A stretch of DNA of 64,000 bases from Nitrosomonas oligotropha (GTDB taxonomy: Bacteria > Pseudomonadota > Gammaproteobacteria > Burkholderiales > Nitrosomonadaceae), in NCBI RefSeq assembly GCF_009833085.1, contig NZ_QRBZ01000003.1:1-64000 (forward strand), written 5' to 3'. This document shows, one piece after another, positions 56,147 through 64,000 of this stretch. The position numbers were made by a program, and so were the translations under genes. Each line of letters starts with the position of its first letter. Positions within the stretch are counted from its first letter, which is position 1. The notes under the pieces are model-generated. The model was not told the origin of the DNA, did no database searches, and worked only from the letters and a program-made list of their open reading frames with translations.

Positions 56147-56227
56147 ATTAACTTTCTAAGATCTTTAAATTTTATCGATAGTATTAGATACCTTCTGTGC
56201 GGTATCACACATAATCAGAAAGTTAAT
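56147..56227. repeat. Nested inverted repeat
   Basis: attaactttct (56147-56157) pairs with agaaagttaat (56217-56227). Inside, gatacc (56187-56192) and ggtatc (56201-56206) form a second stem. It may be a small structured RNA or a MITE remnant. No target duplication is clear. Confidence 0.4.
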
Positions 56228-56586
56228 CTAACCACAGAATTTTGGAGAGTTTGATCAGAAATTTGCCGGCAGTATCAAGGCAAATCCAACCCCTGGGGTT
56301 GTCATTGATGCAAGATGATTCGAGGTATCGCGTTTCAATATCCTGCTTTGCACAGCTACATTTAGTAATCAATTCAATGCCAAAACTGACATAGTTCAAT
56401 GAATCAGTCCGGCGCGGATAACGCTATCAATATCACGATCCACTCAAGTGATTAATCTTTAAATCAAATACATAAATATAACATCGATAGAAATTTCCGG
56501 TGATTTTTTCTATAGTCAGTTAAACTTACTAAAACTTAGAATTTGCAGACCACAAAATGATTTTAAAAAGAAAATGCGAAGGATTC

Positions 56587-57114
56587 ATGCATCAAATTAT
56601 TATTGCAATCTTATTTATACTGACGATAGCAACTCCCAGCATGGCGCATCAGCATATCCGCCCGGGGTTATGGGAAATCACCACCCGCTCCGATCTGTTG
56701 GCGCTCGTGCCGCATATTCCTTCGGAGCAGATGCAGCAGCTGCACGACCTCGCTAGCCGCTATGGTTTTAAATTACCAGAAATAGAAAACGGAGCGGCCG
56801 CAGCAAAAATCTGCATCACCCCGGAAATGGCCAAACAAGAAATTCCCGTGTATTTTTATGAAAATCGTTCCGGTTGCACGGTACAAAATGCAACGCGCAA
56901 GGGTAACAATTATCAGCTCGAGCTTGTTTGCTCAAACCAATATTTCCAAGGAAATGGGGTTGCACAAGGCACTTTCATCAATCCGGAAAGCTTTTCAGGA
57001 AATACCGAATTCGACAGTACCGTTGGCGGCACTCCGATGCATGCATCGGCAGAAACGCAGGGGCGCTGGATTGGCGAGCACTGTACTGCCGTCAATCCTT
57101 TAACCGTAAAGTAA
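56587..57114 (+). CDS. DUF3617-family secreted protein
   Basis: The product has 175 residues. A signal peptide ends near MAHQ (SMA cleavage). HIRPGLWEITTRSDLLALVP and AKICITPEMAKQEIPVYF are typical of DUF3617, with cysteines at the ICIT, RSGC, VCSN and EHC positions. The family is periplasmic and of unknown function. AAGGA precedes the ATG at 56587; an ATG at 56557 has no such site. It converges with the next PEP-CTERM gene. Confidence 0.82.
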   Translation: MHQIIIAILFILTIATPSMAHQHIRPGLWEITTRSDLLALVPHIPSEQMQQLHDLASRYGFKLPEIENGAAAAKICITPEMAKQEIPVYFYENRSGCTVQNATRKGNNYQLELVCSNQYFQGNGVAQGTFINPESFSGNTEFDSTVGGTPMHASAETQGRWIGEHCTAVNPLTVK

Positions 57115-57179
57115 AACAGAAAATTCTATTGAGAGATTTGTAATGAAATGGCTACATGCCATTCGCCGGGGGCGTGGAC

Positions 57180-57812
57180 TTACAGTGCGTGCAATGTAAT
57201 GGCTTGTTTTCTACGCCGTGCGATGAAACCGAGCAAAATCAATCCGGACAGCAACATGGCATAGACTTGCGGTTCTGGTACTGGAGAAATAGGCATATTA
57301 AACGCAGCACCGCCAAAAATAGCGACATCGCCCTTGGTTGAATTGGGATTATGCAGGCCAAGTTGCACAATTCTTAACGAATGTACGGCGGAATCCAGTT
57401 CGGTAACCACAAGAATTCTATTTCCCCCGCGGTACATATCATAAGTGCCGACATCAATACCATCCACAAAAAACTGCGCAAAGCCATCGTTATGATCCCC
57501 AGCCATGACGAAACCAACACTATTGCTGACTGCTGAAAATGAAGTTGCCGCTTGACTGGTTCCGGGTATGCCAGCGGCTGAATCATCAAACAACCACAAT
57601 TCCCGTATTCCACGCCCGCCTGTCGGTCCATCGCCGGTGACCGTCCAATCGATCCCGCCTTTTCCGGCATTTCTATATTCAATAACCGGATTTCCATGGA
57701 TACTCAAAGGATTTCCATTACGCTCGGCTGTAGTCAAAGGAATCCACTCCACGGAAAAAGCGGATACGTGCGAACTGAACAACAGCAGCGTGATTACTAA
57801 AATTCGTGTCAT
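57180..57812 (-). CDS. PEP-CTERM sorting-domain protein
   Basis: The product has 210 residues. A signal peptide (MTRILVITLLLFSSHVSAFS) is followed by a beta-rich body with ENGNPLSIHGNPVIEYRN-like strands. The C-terminus is PVPEPQVYAMLLSGLILLGF followed by IARRRKQ, a standard PEP-CTERM signal. TTGGAGAT precedes the ATG. Function unknown; no exosortase nearby. Confidence 0.9.
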   Translation of the reverse strand: MTRILVITLLLFSSHVSAFSVEWIPLTTAERNGNPLSIHGNPVIEYRNAGKGGIDWTVTGDGPTGGRGIRELWLFDDSAAGIPGTSQAATSFSAVSNSVGFVMAGDHNDGFAQFFVDGIDVGTYDMYRGGNRILVVTELDSAVHSLRIVQLGLHNPNSTKGDVAIFGGAAFNMPISPVPEPQVYAMLLSGLILLGFIARRRKQAITLHAL

Positions 57813-58370
57813 TTTCTATCTCCAAAAACAAACAATACAACGCAATCAGTGGTCAGCACATCAAACTTGAAAGAATTATCGCCTTATCTTAAATAAGAGC
57901 TAATAAATTAAATACTTAAAACTTTAACCTTATTCTAACCGCTTAAAAGCACAGTATAGGTTTGTTATTGTATTAAAACCATAAGCAATCATTCCCTTTT
58001 TGCTAGGACATCCATATCGTCTAATCCAGTACATTTGTAATGATGCCATAGCTATAGTAAGGATTATTAACTCGATACTTGAATTCAATTTCAAGAATAA
58101 AGAGGAATTTCCCTGCTATTTCTGGAAATCAAAACTCACTCGAACCAGGAAATCTTACTGAATGAGTGAATTGTACTCATTTCGATGACTGAATACCGGT
58201 CTTGATGCATAAAATGCGCCCCCCCGATTAAGTAAGTGTGAAACCTGAAAATTTGATTGGAACCTTGGGTATACTAATTTGCCCAATGTGGACAATCCAT
58301 TTTATTTGGACGGTGTCGCGGTCCAAGCAAGATACGAATATTCGATAAACCAAACTATCCTCTTTTTTAA

Positions 58371-58472
58371 ATGAAAATTATTTTGGAATTAATTATATTT
58401 ATTGTTGTTTTAAATATTTTCTTCAAAATATTTGCAGAAATACTTGGCGGCATGATTAAAACAGGTATTTAG
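58371..58472 (+). CDS. Possible 33-aa single-helix membrane peptide
   Basis: The frame MKIILELIIFIVVLNIFFKI continues to GMIKTGI and stops at TAG. It would be one hydrophobic helix with a basic end, like small type-I toxin or membrane-stress peptides. There is no convincing ribosome site (a pyrimidine run precedes the ATG), so it may be chance in AT-rich DNA. Confidence 0.2.
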   Translation: MKIILELIIFIVVLNIFFKIFAEILGGMIKTGI

Positions 58473-58537
58473 ATTAACTAATTGCTGATGTATAGTTTCT
58501 AACCATATCAAAATAAAGTAAAAGTGAAAATAAAAAA

Positions 58538-58568
58538 GCCGGTGTTCTCAGCTTTACAGAACACCGGC
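58538..58568 (-). terminator. Intrinsic terminator on the minus strand
   Basis: gccggtgttct (58538-58548) pairs perfectly with agaacaccggc (58558-58568), loop 9. On the minus strand it is followed by TTTTTT (58537-58532). It would end transcripts from the DUF2798 gene side, 325 bases after that gene's stop, or from an unrecognised RNA. Confidence 0.65.
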
Positions 58569-58591
58569 AAAATATAAGGAGTAAAATTATA

Positions 58592-58645
58592 ATGAATACG
58601 ACTGATAGGCTTTATTTCTTTGATCAAGAATGATCAAAGAAATAA
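58592..58645 (+). other. 13-codon ORF overlapping a 15-bp hairpin
   Basis: AAGGAG at 58577-58582 precedes ATG 58592 of a 13-residue frame (MNTTDRLYFFDQE). Its last half forms ttatttctttgatca (58612-58626) pairing perfectly with tgatcaaagaaataa (58631-58645). This looks like a leader peptide or a translated hairpin. Another short hydrophobic frame starts at 58648. The gap 57813-58892 is AT-rich and shows no larger gene. Confidence 0.3.
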
Positions 58646-58892
58646 GTATGACACAGAAATATACTTCTTATTACAGTTTAATAGGTTGTGCTTTAATTCT
58701 AATGTATTTTCAGAAGATTCCACTCTGCACTTGAACCCAGTGGTATATTCATGATCGCAATAATCCTCCAGGCAAATGAGCAAAGGATGCGCATCCTACC
58801 AAGCCAATATAACAATGACTATTGGGAAATCTATTGTTTTTAATCATTAGATCCTGATACGGCAAGATATGATCACATTAATCTGATAAAGA

Positions 58893-59114
58893 TCAATGCA
58901 GTATTGACTCCACTACACGCCGATACACCGGTGAAAGCAGCAACAACAGCGCAAACCCGATTGGAAAAGCAATACCCCATGAATACAGCCATTCTTCGAC
59001 AAACGCCCCGGAAAAACCAAGATTCACTGCGGTGACAGTGGCCGAAACACAACCGGTCATGGTCGCCGACATAATAAAACAATACAGACAATGCGCTAGA
59101 AATTTTTGTTTCAT
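58893..59114 (-). CDS. DUF2798-family small membrane protein
   Basis: The product has 73 residues and two helices: LYCFIMSATMTGCVSATVTA and GIAFPIGFALLLLLSP, with the NLGFSGAFVEEWLYSWG segment between. This matches DUF2798, a small inner-membrane family of unknown function. The gene is monocistronic; no strong ribosome site is seen. Confidence 0.75.
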   Translation of the reverse strand: MKQKFLAHCLYCFIMSATMTGCVSATVTAVNLGFSGAFVEEWLYSWGIAFPIGFALLLLLSPVYRRVVESILH

Positions 59115-59193
59115 GTCAGTTTATCTACTCATACCAAATGTTCAGAGCCGTGCGGTGCGATAAAGCCTGCAAAATCACGTAAAATATCATAAT

Positions 59194-59790
59194 TTAACCG
59201 CCATGGTCCTGCTTGGCGCATAAGTGACTGTTATAAATTTCCCCGTGGTAACTTTGTAACACTCTCATTGCCTCCGGACGCATCACCTCCCGCGTCACGC
59301 GAATGCCATTTTGCTGCAACTCTGCTTCCCAGTTCAACGAGCGTGGCCCTTCGTTAAAACCGATCGCTTGCGCATCTTCGGAATGCGCGCCGCAGACAAG
59401 CGCAGCTACACCGCTCCATAACAACACGCCCAAACACTGGCAACACGGCTCTACGCTGGTTACCAGTTCGAATGAACCGTGACTGGCCAGCTCATAACTA
59501 CCCAGCAATTGCTCGGCTAAAGCGAGTGCCATGACTTCCGCATGTAGCAATGAAGACTTTCCCGGCACAACCCAATTGACGCCGGGTGCAATGAGTTCAT
59601 GTGTGCGCCGATCAAAAACAGCGGCGGCAAACGGTCCTCCGCCGTGCTGCACGTTGGTGCGCGCCAGATCGATAACCAGCGCCATGCGCTGGTTGATTTC
59701 AGGAAAAGTCTGCGGAATACCGGCAGCCCAAGTATTGAGCCAGTCCGGTATTGGCAGTTCGATAGTAGTCCAGTGTTTCACAACGCGCAT
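59194..59790 (-). CDS. Nucleoside deaminase (CDA/guanine-deaminase superfamily)
   Basis: The product has 198 residues. The zinc site is HAEVMALALAEQ with the catalytic Glu, and VEPCCQCLGVLLWSG with the P-C-x-x-C pair. GPFAAAVFDRRTHELI is also typical. It is in the cytidine/guanine/tRNA-adenosine deaminase superfamily, and the length suggests a guanine- or cytosine-type enzyme rather than TadA. The exact base is not clear from the sequence. Confidence 0.85.
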   Translation of the reverse strand: MRVVKHWTTIELPIPDWLNTWAAGIPQTFPEINQRMALVIDLARTNVQHGGGPFAAAVFDRRTHELIAPGVNWVVPGKSSLLHAEVMALALAEQLLGSYELASHGSFELVTSVEPCCQCLGVLLWSGVAALVCGAHSEDAQAIGFNEGPRSLNWEAELQQNGIRVTREVMRPEAMRVLQSYHGEIYNSHLCAKQDHGG

Positions 59791-59900
59791 TGAATAAAAA
59801 TGCCTAGACTAGCAGATACAATTTGTTAGTCCAGAGTTCAGGCAAAATTTAACCGGTTTTGACTGAAAGCGCGAAACTTTTCAGCGCAACGAATCACAAC

Positions 59901-59930
59901 TTGACAGCCCCTGACCGGATCAAGTCTACT
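59901..59930 (+). promoter_or_regulatory. Candidate sigma-70 promoter
   Basis: A perfect TTGACA (59901-59906) is followed after 18 bases by TCTACT (59925-59930), with TACTAT as an alternative. It lies 79 bases before the start of the glycine-zipper protein gene. Confidence 0.45.
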
Positions 59931-60008
59931 ATCAATCAGCTGTTTAAATTTATTGGTCCGCCCTGCTGCGAAGCATTTATCCCCAGTTGTCTATCATGAA
60001 GGAATCAC

Positions 60009-61910
60009 GTGGTGTTCTCTGCACTTAAGAGTTTTAGTTTTGTGAGGTTTATCGGTTATTTGGCTTTTGCCGCAAGCTGGCTGGCATTTGCGTATTTCTT
60101 GGGCCGGTTGATCCCGGACCGGCAGTTGTGGTTCGCTTTATTAGTGACACTGTTATTCGGTTTGCCGATTTACGTTGCGGCAATTTATGCGGTGACGATT
60201 GAAAGAATTTATTTGTCCAGTCAATTCAAAAAATTGGGCATGCTGCACTGGTTTTTTACCCGGCGGATTCTATCGTACATCGGGTGGTTGTTGTGGTCGG
60301 TTGTCTTCGCTTTTTTACTGTTGTTTTATCTCGGTTCCGCTGAGAAACAGGAATGGATTGTATTTTTTGCCGCCATTCCGGTTTTTGCCCTCATTTATGC
60401 GGTTCTTTATCCCATCGCGGCGCGTGAATACAAGCCCTACATCGCTGTGCATAAAACGCTGGCCTGGTCGCGCTGGGCGGCTGCATTAACGATGGCGGTA
60501 TTTTTTGTCCTATTGGTCAACCATAGCGATGTGAACCGCCAGTATGCCTCGTTAACGGAAGCCATTGCGCAGGAAAGCCAGCGGCTGGATGGCACCACAA
60601 ACAGCATCTTGATCCTTGAAACCAACCGGCTGCTGGGTTTCATCGAAGGCATGAAACGTTACGCGCTGGGCAGTCTGCATTCATTCAACGACCTGCTTTA
60701 TCTCGGCGCTGTTTTCTTCGGCAGCTTGCTGTTTTTTTATAATGTAGCGTTGGGAATTTCCAGCTTCATGGTGCCCCTATCGGAATACCGTCGTGTATTT
60801 GCGCCGCTGCAGGATAGCGATGAACCGCCCGTCGTCTCACCATGGGCGTGGGCGATCACTTCGGCATTTGCCACTTTTTTTGTTTTCTTTATCTATGTGC
60901 CGTCGACGGTTTATGTCGATGCCTGGCTGCGCTCCAATCCTGAGACTATCGAAGAGATACGCGCTTCACGGCAGGTTGCCATACAAAAAGTGGAAATGAT
61001 CGGTGATGAATACTATAAGCCCGGAACCGCCGGGCAGATTGAACAAGCTTACCTCGATAGCCTTAGCAAAATGGAAGCATCGCTGGGAAAGCTGCGTGAA
61101 ACCACCGGCACCGGTTTTCAACAAATGACCGATAACGTCGATGCCTATCTCGATTGGTATTACAGCCTGCCGGGCGAATATGAACGGATTGTGGCATTGG
61201 CAACCGGCGTGCTGGAAAATTGGATGGCTGAGAAACTGCAAAATTACCTCATGAAAGGCAATGTGTTCGGTCCGGTACAACAATCCATCGAGGAAGTTTT
61301 GCAAAGTAATCAGCAGTTACGCACCGAGCACATGCAGAAAGTGGAACAGATTCTGGCCGAGAATCGCGTTGAGCGGCTCGATAATTCTCAACTCGAAGTC
61401 GTCCGGCACGCTTCATTAAGCGCACTCAAGGAACCGCCGGCGCATAGCGTGATTGTGAATCTGGAAAACCGTATGCTGATTTCCGGCGGCATTGGCACCG
61501 CCGGTGCGATCACCGGCGCCATCGCCGGGAAAATCACCGCTAAAGTGGCTGGAAAAGGCATTATCAAGCTCGGCGCGCAAGCCCTGATCAAAGTAACTGC
61601 CGGTAAAGCAGTCAGTGCTTTAGGCGGCGCTGCGGCTGGTGCTGCGACGGGAGCTGCATTGGGATCGTTCATTCCCGGCATCGGCACGGCCATCGGCGCG
61701 GCTATCGGTGGTATCATTGGCGGTATTACCATTGGTTTGACCGTAGAGAAACTCCTGCTGATGCTGGAAGAAGCATTTTCACGTGAAGAATTTAAACTTC
61801 AAATTCTGGAAGCGATCGAAGAAGAACGCATCGAATTTGAAAAATTCTTGAACACACCGGCTTTGTCGGATAAAACTCCCGGCAACACCGTTACAATTGA
61901 AGCGCCCTGA
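60009..61910 (+). CDS. Multi-pass membrane protein with C-terminal glycine-zipper region
   Basis: The product has 633 residues, GTG start with AAGGA before it. Five helices lie in residues 8-185 and two more near 225-310. A helical, acidic linker (about 315-475) follows. Residues about 493-580 are rich in Gly/Ala: GTAGAITGAIAGKITAKVAG and GAALGSFIPGIGTAIGAAIG, glycine-zipper type helices that can pack into or form pores in a membrane. The last 45 residues are charged. No known family. It is 35 bases from a CPA2 antiporter on the same strand, so the two are probably cotranscribed. Confidence 0.72.
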   Translation: MVFSALKSFSFVRFIGYLAFAASWLAFAYFLGRLIPDRQLWFALLVTLLFGLPIYVAAIYAVTIERIYLSSQFKKLGMLHWFFTRRILSYIGWLLWSVVFAFLLLFYLGSAEKQEWIVFFAAIPVFALIYAVLYPIAAREYKPYIAVHKTLAWSRWAAALTMAVFFVLLVNHSDVNRQYASLTEAIAQESQRLDGTTNSILILETNRLLGFIEGMKRYALGSLHSFNDLLYLGAVFFGSLLFFYNVALGISSFMVPLSEYRRVFAPLQDSDEPPVVSPWAWAITSAFATFFVFFIYVPSTVYVDAWLRSNPETIEEIRASRQVAIQKVEMIGDEYYKPGTAGQIEQAYLDSLSKMEASLGKLRETTGTGFQQMTDNVDAYLDWYYSLPGEYERIVALATGVLENWMAEKLQNYLMKGNVFGPVQQSIEEVLQSNQQLRTEHMQKVEQILAENRVERLDNSQLEVVRHASLSALKEPPAHSVIVNLENRMLISGGIGTAGAITGAIAGKITAKVAGKGIIKLGAQALIKVTAGKAVSALGGAAAGAATGAALGSFIPGIGTAIGAAIGGIIGGITIGLTVEKLLLMLEEAFSREEFKLQILEAIEEERIEFEKFLNTPALSDKTPGNTVTIEAP

Positions 61911-61945
61911 AGTTCAAGCCAATAAACCATAACCTTGGGATTTGA

Positions 61946-63655
61946 ATGGAACATAACGTTGCCCTGATCACGACGATTGCAGCCGGCTTTGGCTTGGCTT
62001 TGATTTTCGGCTTCATTGCCGAACGGCTTAAAACGCCCGCACTGGTAGGCTATTTACTGGCCGGGATTGCCATCAGCCCAACTACGCCAGGGTTTGTCGC
62101 TGATGTCGGCATTGCTTCGCAATTGTCGGAAATCGGTGTGATGCTGCTGATGTTCGGCGTCGGATTACACTTCTCACTGGATGACTTGCTGTCAGTCAAG
62201 CGCATCGCAGTCCCCGGTGCCATCGTGCAAATGGCCGTTGCAACCGGTCTGGGCATGGCCGTGGCTTCCTGGTGGGGCTGGACTCCCGGCGCCGGATTGG
62301 TGTTGGGTTTGTCACTATCCTGCGCCAGTACCGTCGTGCTGTTGAAAGCATTGGAATCGCGCGGCTTTTTGGAATCGATGAACGGGCGTATTGCCGTCGG
62401 CTGGCTGATTGTCGAAGACCTGGTCACGGTGCTGATCCTGGTGTTATTGCCGTCATTTTCGACCATGCTGGGCGGATCGAATGAAAACGCCGATGCCGGT
62501 GATCCTATATGGAAAACCATTGGAATCACATTGTTGCTGGTTTCCGCGTTTATCGCTTTGATGCTGATCGTGGGCCGCCGCTTCCTGCCTTGGCTGCTGT
62601 GGCAAGTCGCCCGCACCGGTTCGCGTGAAATGTTCACACTGGCGGTTGTCGCAGTCGCCATTTGTATCGCCTATGGCGCCGCCGCGTTGTTCAATGTGTC
62701 GTTTGCATTGGGCGCCTTCTTCGCCGGAATGGTAATGCGCGAATCCAAATTCAGCCAGCGCGCCGCCGAGGAATCATTGCCGTTACGCGATGCGTTTGCG
62801 GTGTTGTTTTTTGTTTCCGTCGGCATGTTGTTCGATCCGGCGGTATTAATCGAAGAACCGATGCGCGTCCTTGCAGTGGTCGCCATTATCATCGTCGGCA
62901 AATCGATGGCCGCCATGCTGCTGGTTCTTATTTTGCGTTACCCGCTCAATACCTCGCTGACGGTTGCCGCCAGCTTGGGGCAAATCGGCGAATTCTCCTT
63001 TATTCTGGCCGGATTGGGCTTATCGCTCGAGTTGATGCCGCCCGAAGGAATGAGCCTGGTGCTTGCTGGCGCATTAATTTCCATCGCTTTCAATCCGATT
63101 GCGTTTGCAGCGATTGATCCGTTTAGAAATTGGATCTTGAAACATTCCGCTTTAGCGCGCAAATATGAAAATCGCGACGATCCTTACGCGGAATTGCCGA
63201 TGAGCACAGAGCGCAAGTTTCTGAAAGGGCAAGTGGTGCTGGTCGGTTACGGACATGTCGGTCAGCGTATTGCTCTGGCATTGAACGAGAAAAATATTCC
63301 GTACATTGTCGCGGAGCAAAATCGCGAGCTGGTGCAGGATTTACGTAAACAAGGCACTACCGCGGTATCCGGCGATGCCACGGAACCCTCCGTGCTGATC
63401 CAAGCACACATTAAGGATGCCGCTATGCTGGTTATCGCCACAGCAGATCCGTTGAATGTGCGGCAAATGATCGATACCGCGCGCACATTGAATCCGGATA
63501 TTGAAATCGTATTACGCAGCCGCAGCGAGGATGAAACAAACCTATTGCGCAAAGATCAGATCGGCACGGTATTTTTTGGCGAGGAAGAACTTGCCAAAAG
63601 TATGTCGTATCACATCCTGAACCGGTTCAACACAAAATCGGAATCGGCATCGTAG
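61946..63655 (+). CDS. CPA2 (KefB/YbaL-type) cation/proton antiporter with RCK-N domain
   Basis: The product has 569 residues. Residues 1-400 hold about twelve helices with LKTPALVGYLLAGIAISPTT and FNVSFALGAFFAGMVMRESK, typical of CPA2 exchangers. The C-terminal RCK-N domain starts with VVLVGYGHVGQRIALALNEK (GxGxxG, NAD-binding) and GDATEPSVLIQAHIKDAAML. No C-terminal RCK-C domain follows, so it is the shorter YbaL form. It probably exports potassium or sodium against protons at the inner membrane. Confidence 0.92.
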   Translation: MEHNVALITTIAAGFGLALIFGFIAERLKTPALVGYLLAGIAISPTTPGFVADVGIASQLSEIGVMLLMFGVGLHFSLDDLLSVKRIAVPGAIVQMAVATGLGMAVASWWGWTPGAGLVLGLSLSCASTVVLLKALESRGFLESMNGRIAVGWLIVEDLVTVLILVLLPSFSTMLGGSNENADAGDPIWKTIGITLLLVSAFIALMLIVGRRFLPWLLWQVARTGSREMFTLAVVAVAICIAYGAAALFNVSFALGAFFAGMVMRESKFSQRAAEESLPLRDAFAVLFFVSVGMLFDPAVLIEEPMRVLAVVAIIIVGKSMAAMLLVLILRYPLNTSLTVAASLGQIGEFSFILAGLGLSLELMPPEGMSLVLAGALISIAFNPIAFAAIDPFRNWILKHSALARKYENRDDPYAELPMSTERKFLKGQVVLVGYGHVGQRIALALNEKNIPYIVAEQNRELVQDLRKQGTTAVSGDATEPSVLIQAHIKDAAMLVIATADPLNVRQMIDTARTLNPDIEIVLRSRSEDETNLLRKDQIGTVFFGEEELAKSMSYHILNRFNTKSESAS

Positions 63656-63721
63656 CATCAGGTCTGATTGTTAAGTTTTAAACAGCTTTCCGTAAATTGA
63701 AATTCTTATGAGATTATTGCA

Positions 63722-64000
63722 ATGACAGAACAACTGTATGCCGGTATCAATCACGATGAAAATGAAGGACTCACGCATTTAGGCCGCATCGTGCGTGACG
63801 CCTGGGTGTTTGGTATTCTGCCGGAAACGGAAACCTGCGAGGGTTGGAGCGGTTCGCAGATGCAGGCATTGTACGAGAAAGTCCACACTGCTTGGGAGCC
63901 CTACGCACACTTACCCAGCCGCTTGCCGGATGAACTGCGCGAGCGTCACGCACAGCTGTATTCCGAAGCGATAACGAAAGCCAAGGCGAAAGGCTGGGAT
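63722..64000 (+). CDS. Conserved hypothetical protein, 3'-truncated by window edge
   Basis: 93 residues are visible and the frame is still open at the edge. MTEQLYAGINHDENEGLTHL, then GRIVRDAWVFGILPETETCE and LPSRLPDELRERHAQLYSEA. It is soluble and helical. I do not recognise the family. No good ribosome site precedes the ATG. It follows the antiporter by 66 bases. Confidence 0.6.
   Translation, partial: MTEQLYAGINHDENEGLTHLGRIVRDAWVFGILPETETCEGWSGSQMQALYEKVHTAWEPYAHLPSRLPDELRERHAQLYSEAITKAKAKGWD

Noticed and set aside
56191-56206. Similarity of ctgtgcggtatcacac to a plasmid vector phrase
   Set aside because: The match is too short and breaks after about ten bases; chance resemblance.
57813-58892. 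Hidden tRNA or larger gene in the AT-rich gap
   Set aside because: No cloverleaf, CCA end or frame above 60 codons with start and ribosome site was found by eye.

Overview
The window looks like chromosomal DNA of a moderate-GC, Gram-negative betaproteobacterium, most likely a Nitrosomonas-like member of the Nitrosomonadaceae. This is inferred from three PEP-CTERM proteins, a DUF3422 protein, outer-membrane FadL and di-heme peroxidase families, and a grpE-dnaK-dnaJ heat-shock cluster next to purB. No rRNA, tRNA, CRISPR array, prophage or intact insertion sequence was found.

Layout. 0-3 kb: the 3' part of a giant surface protein made of near-identical Ig-like repeats. 3-6.6 kb: a TPR-acetyltransferase fusion, then a glycosyltransferase/lipid-kinase operon behind a perfect Pho box. 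7-11.4 kb: an unusual three-gene cluster of an orphan periplasmic binding protein, a Cache-domain protein fused to a pentameric ligand-gated ion channel (pLGIC)-like module, and an unknown membrane protein. 11.4-17.6 kb: an FtsH-type protease, a FadL-type porin and a PAS-GGDEF-EAL protein. 17.7-23.2 kb: periplasmic alpha-carbonic anhydrase with a tiny secreted protein, a MITE-like element, and small metabolic and membrane genes including a Rieske oxygenase. 23.4-28.5 kb: a lipoprotein, priA, a YdcH protein and a quinone oxidoreductase. 28.6-34.6 kb: dnaJ, dnaK, grpE and purB on the minus strand, with sigma-32-like promoters before grpE and dnaK. 35-42.7 kb: a PEP-CTERM protein behind a structured leader resembling a c-di-GMP-I riboswitch, a large di-heme peroxidase, DUF3422, bioA and a beta-CASP nuclease. 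43-46.2 kb: an ovoA-ovoB ovothiol operon. 46.4-48.1 kb: small accessory genes. 48.1-51.6 kb: phoR and phoB, a DUF971 gene and ubiE. 51.6-57.8 kb: a membrane-anchored C13 (legumain-type) peptidase, cheV, two further PEP-CTERM proteins and a DUF3617 protein. 57.8-64 kb: a 1-kb AT-rich gap with tiny ORFs and hairpins, a DUF2798 protein, a deaminase, a glycine-zipper membrane protein, a CPA2 antiporter and a truncated gene at the right edge.

Connections. PhoB and PhoR lie in the same window as a Pho-box promoter that should make the glycosyltransferase/lipid-kinase pair phosphate-regulated, which suggests membrane-lipid remodelling. The GGDEF-EAL protein, the riboswitch-like leader and the PEP-CTERM proteins point to c-di-GMP-linked surface or matrix functions. 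The 7-11 kb cluster is the strongest candidate for an undescribed system: a ligand-binding protein without ABC-transporter partners is translationally coupled to a receptor whose C-terminal half has the layout of a pLGIC.
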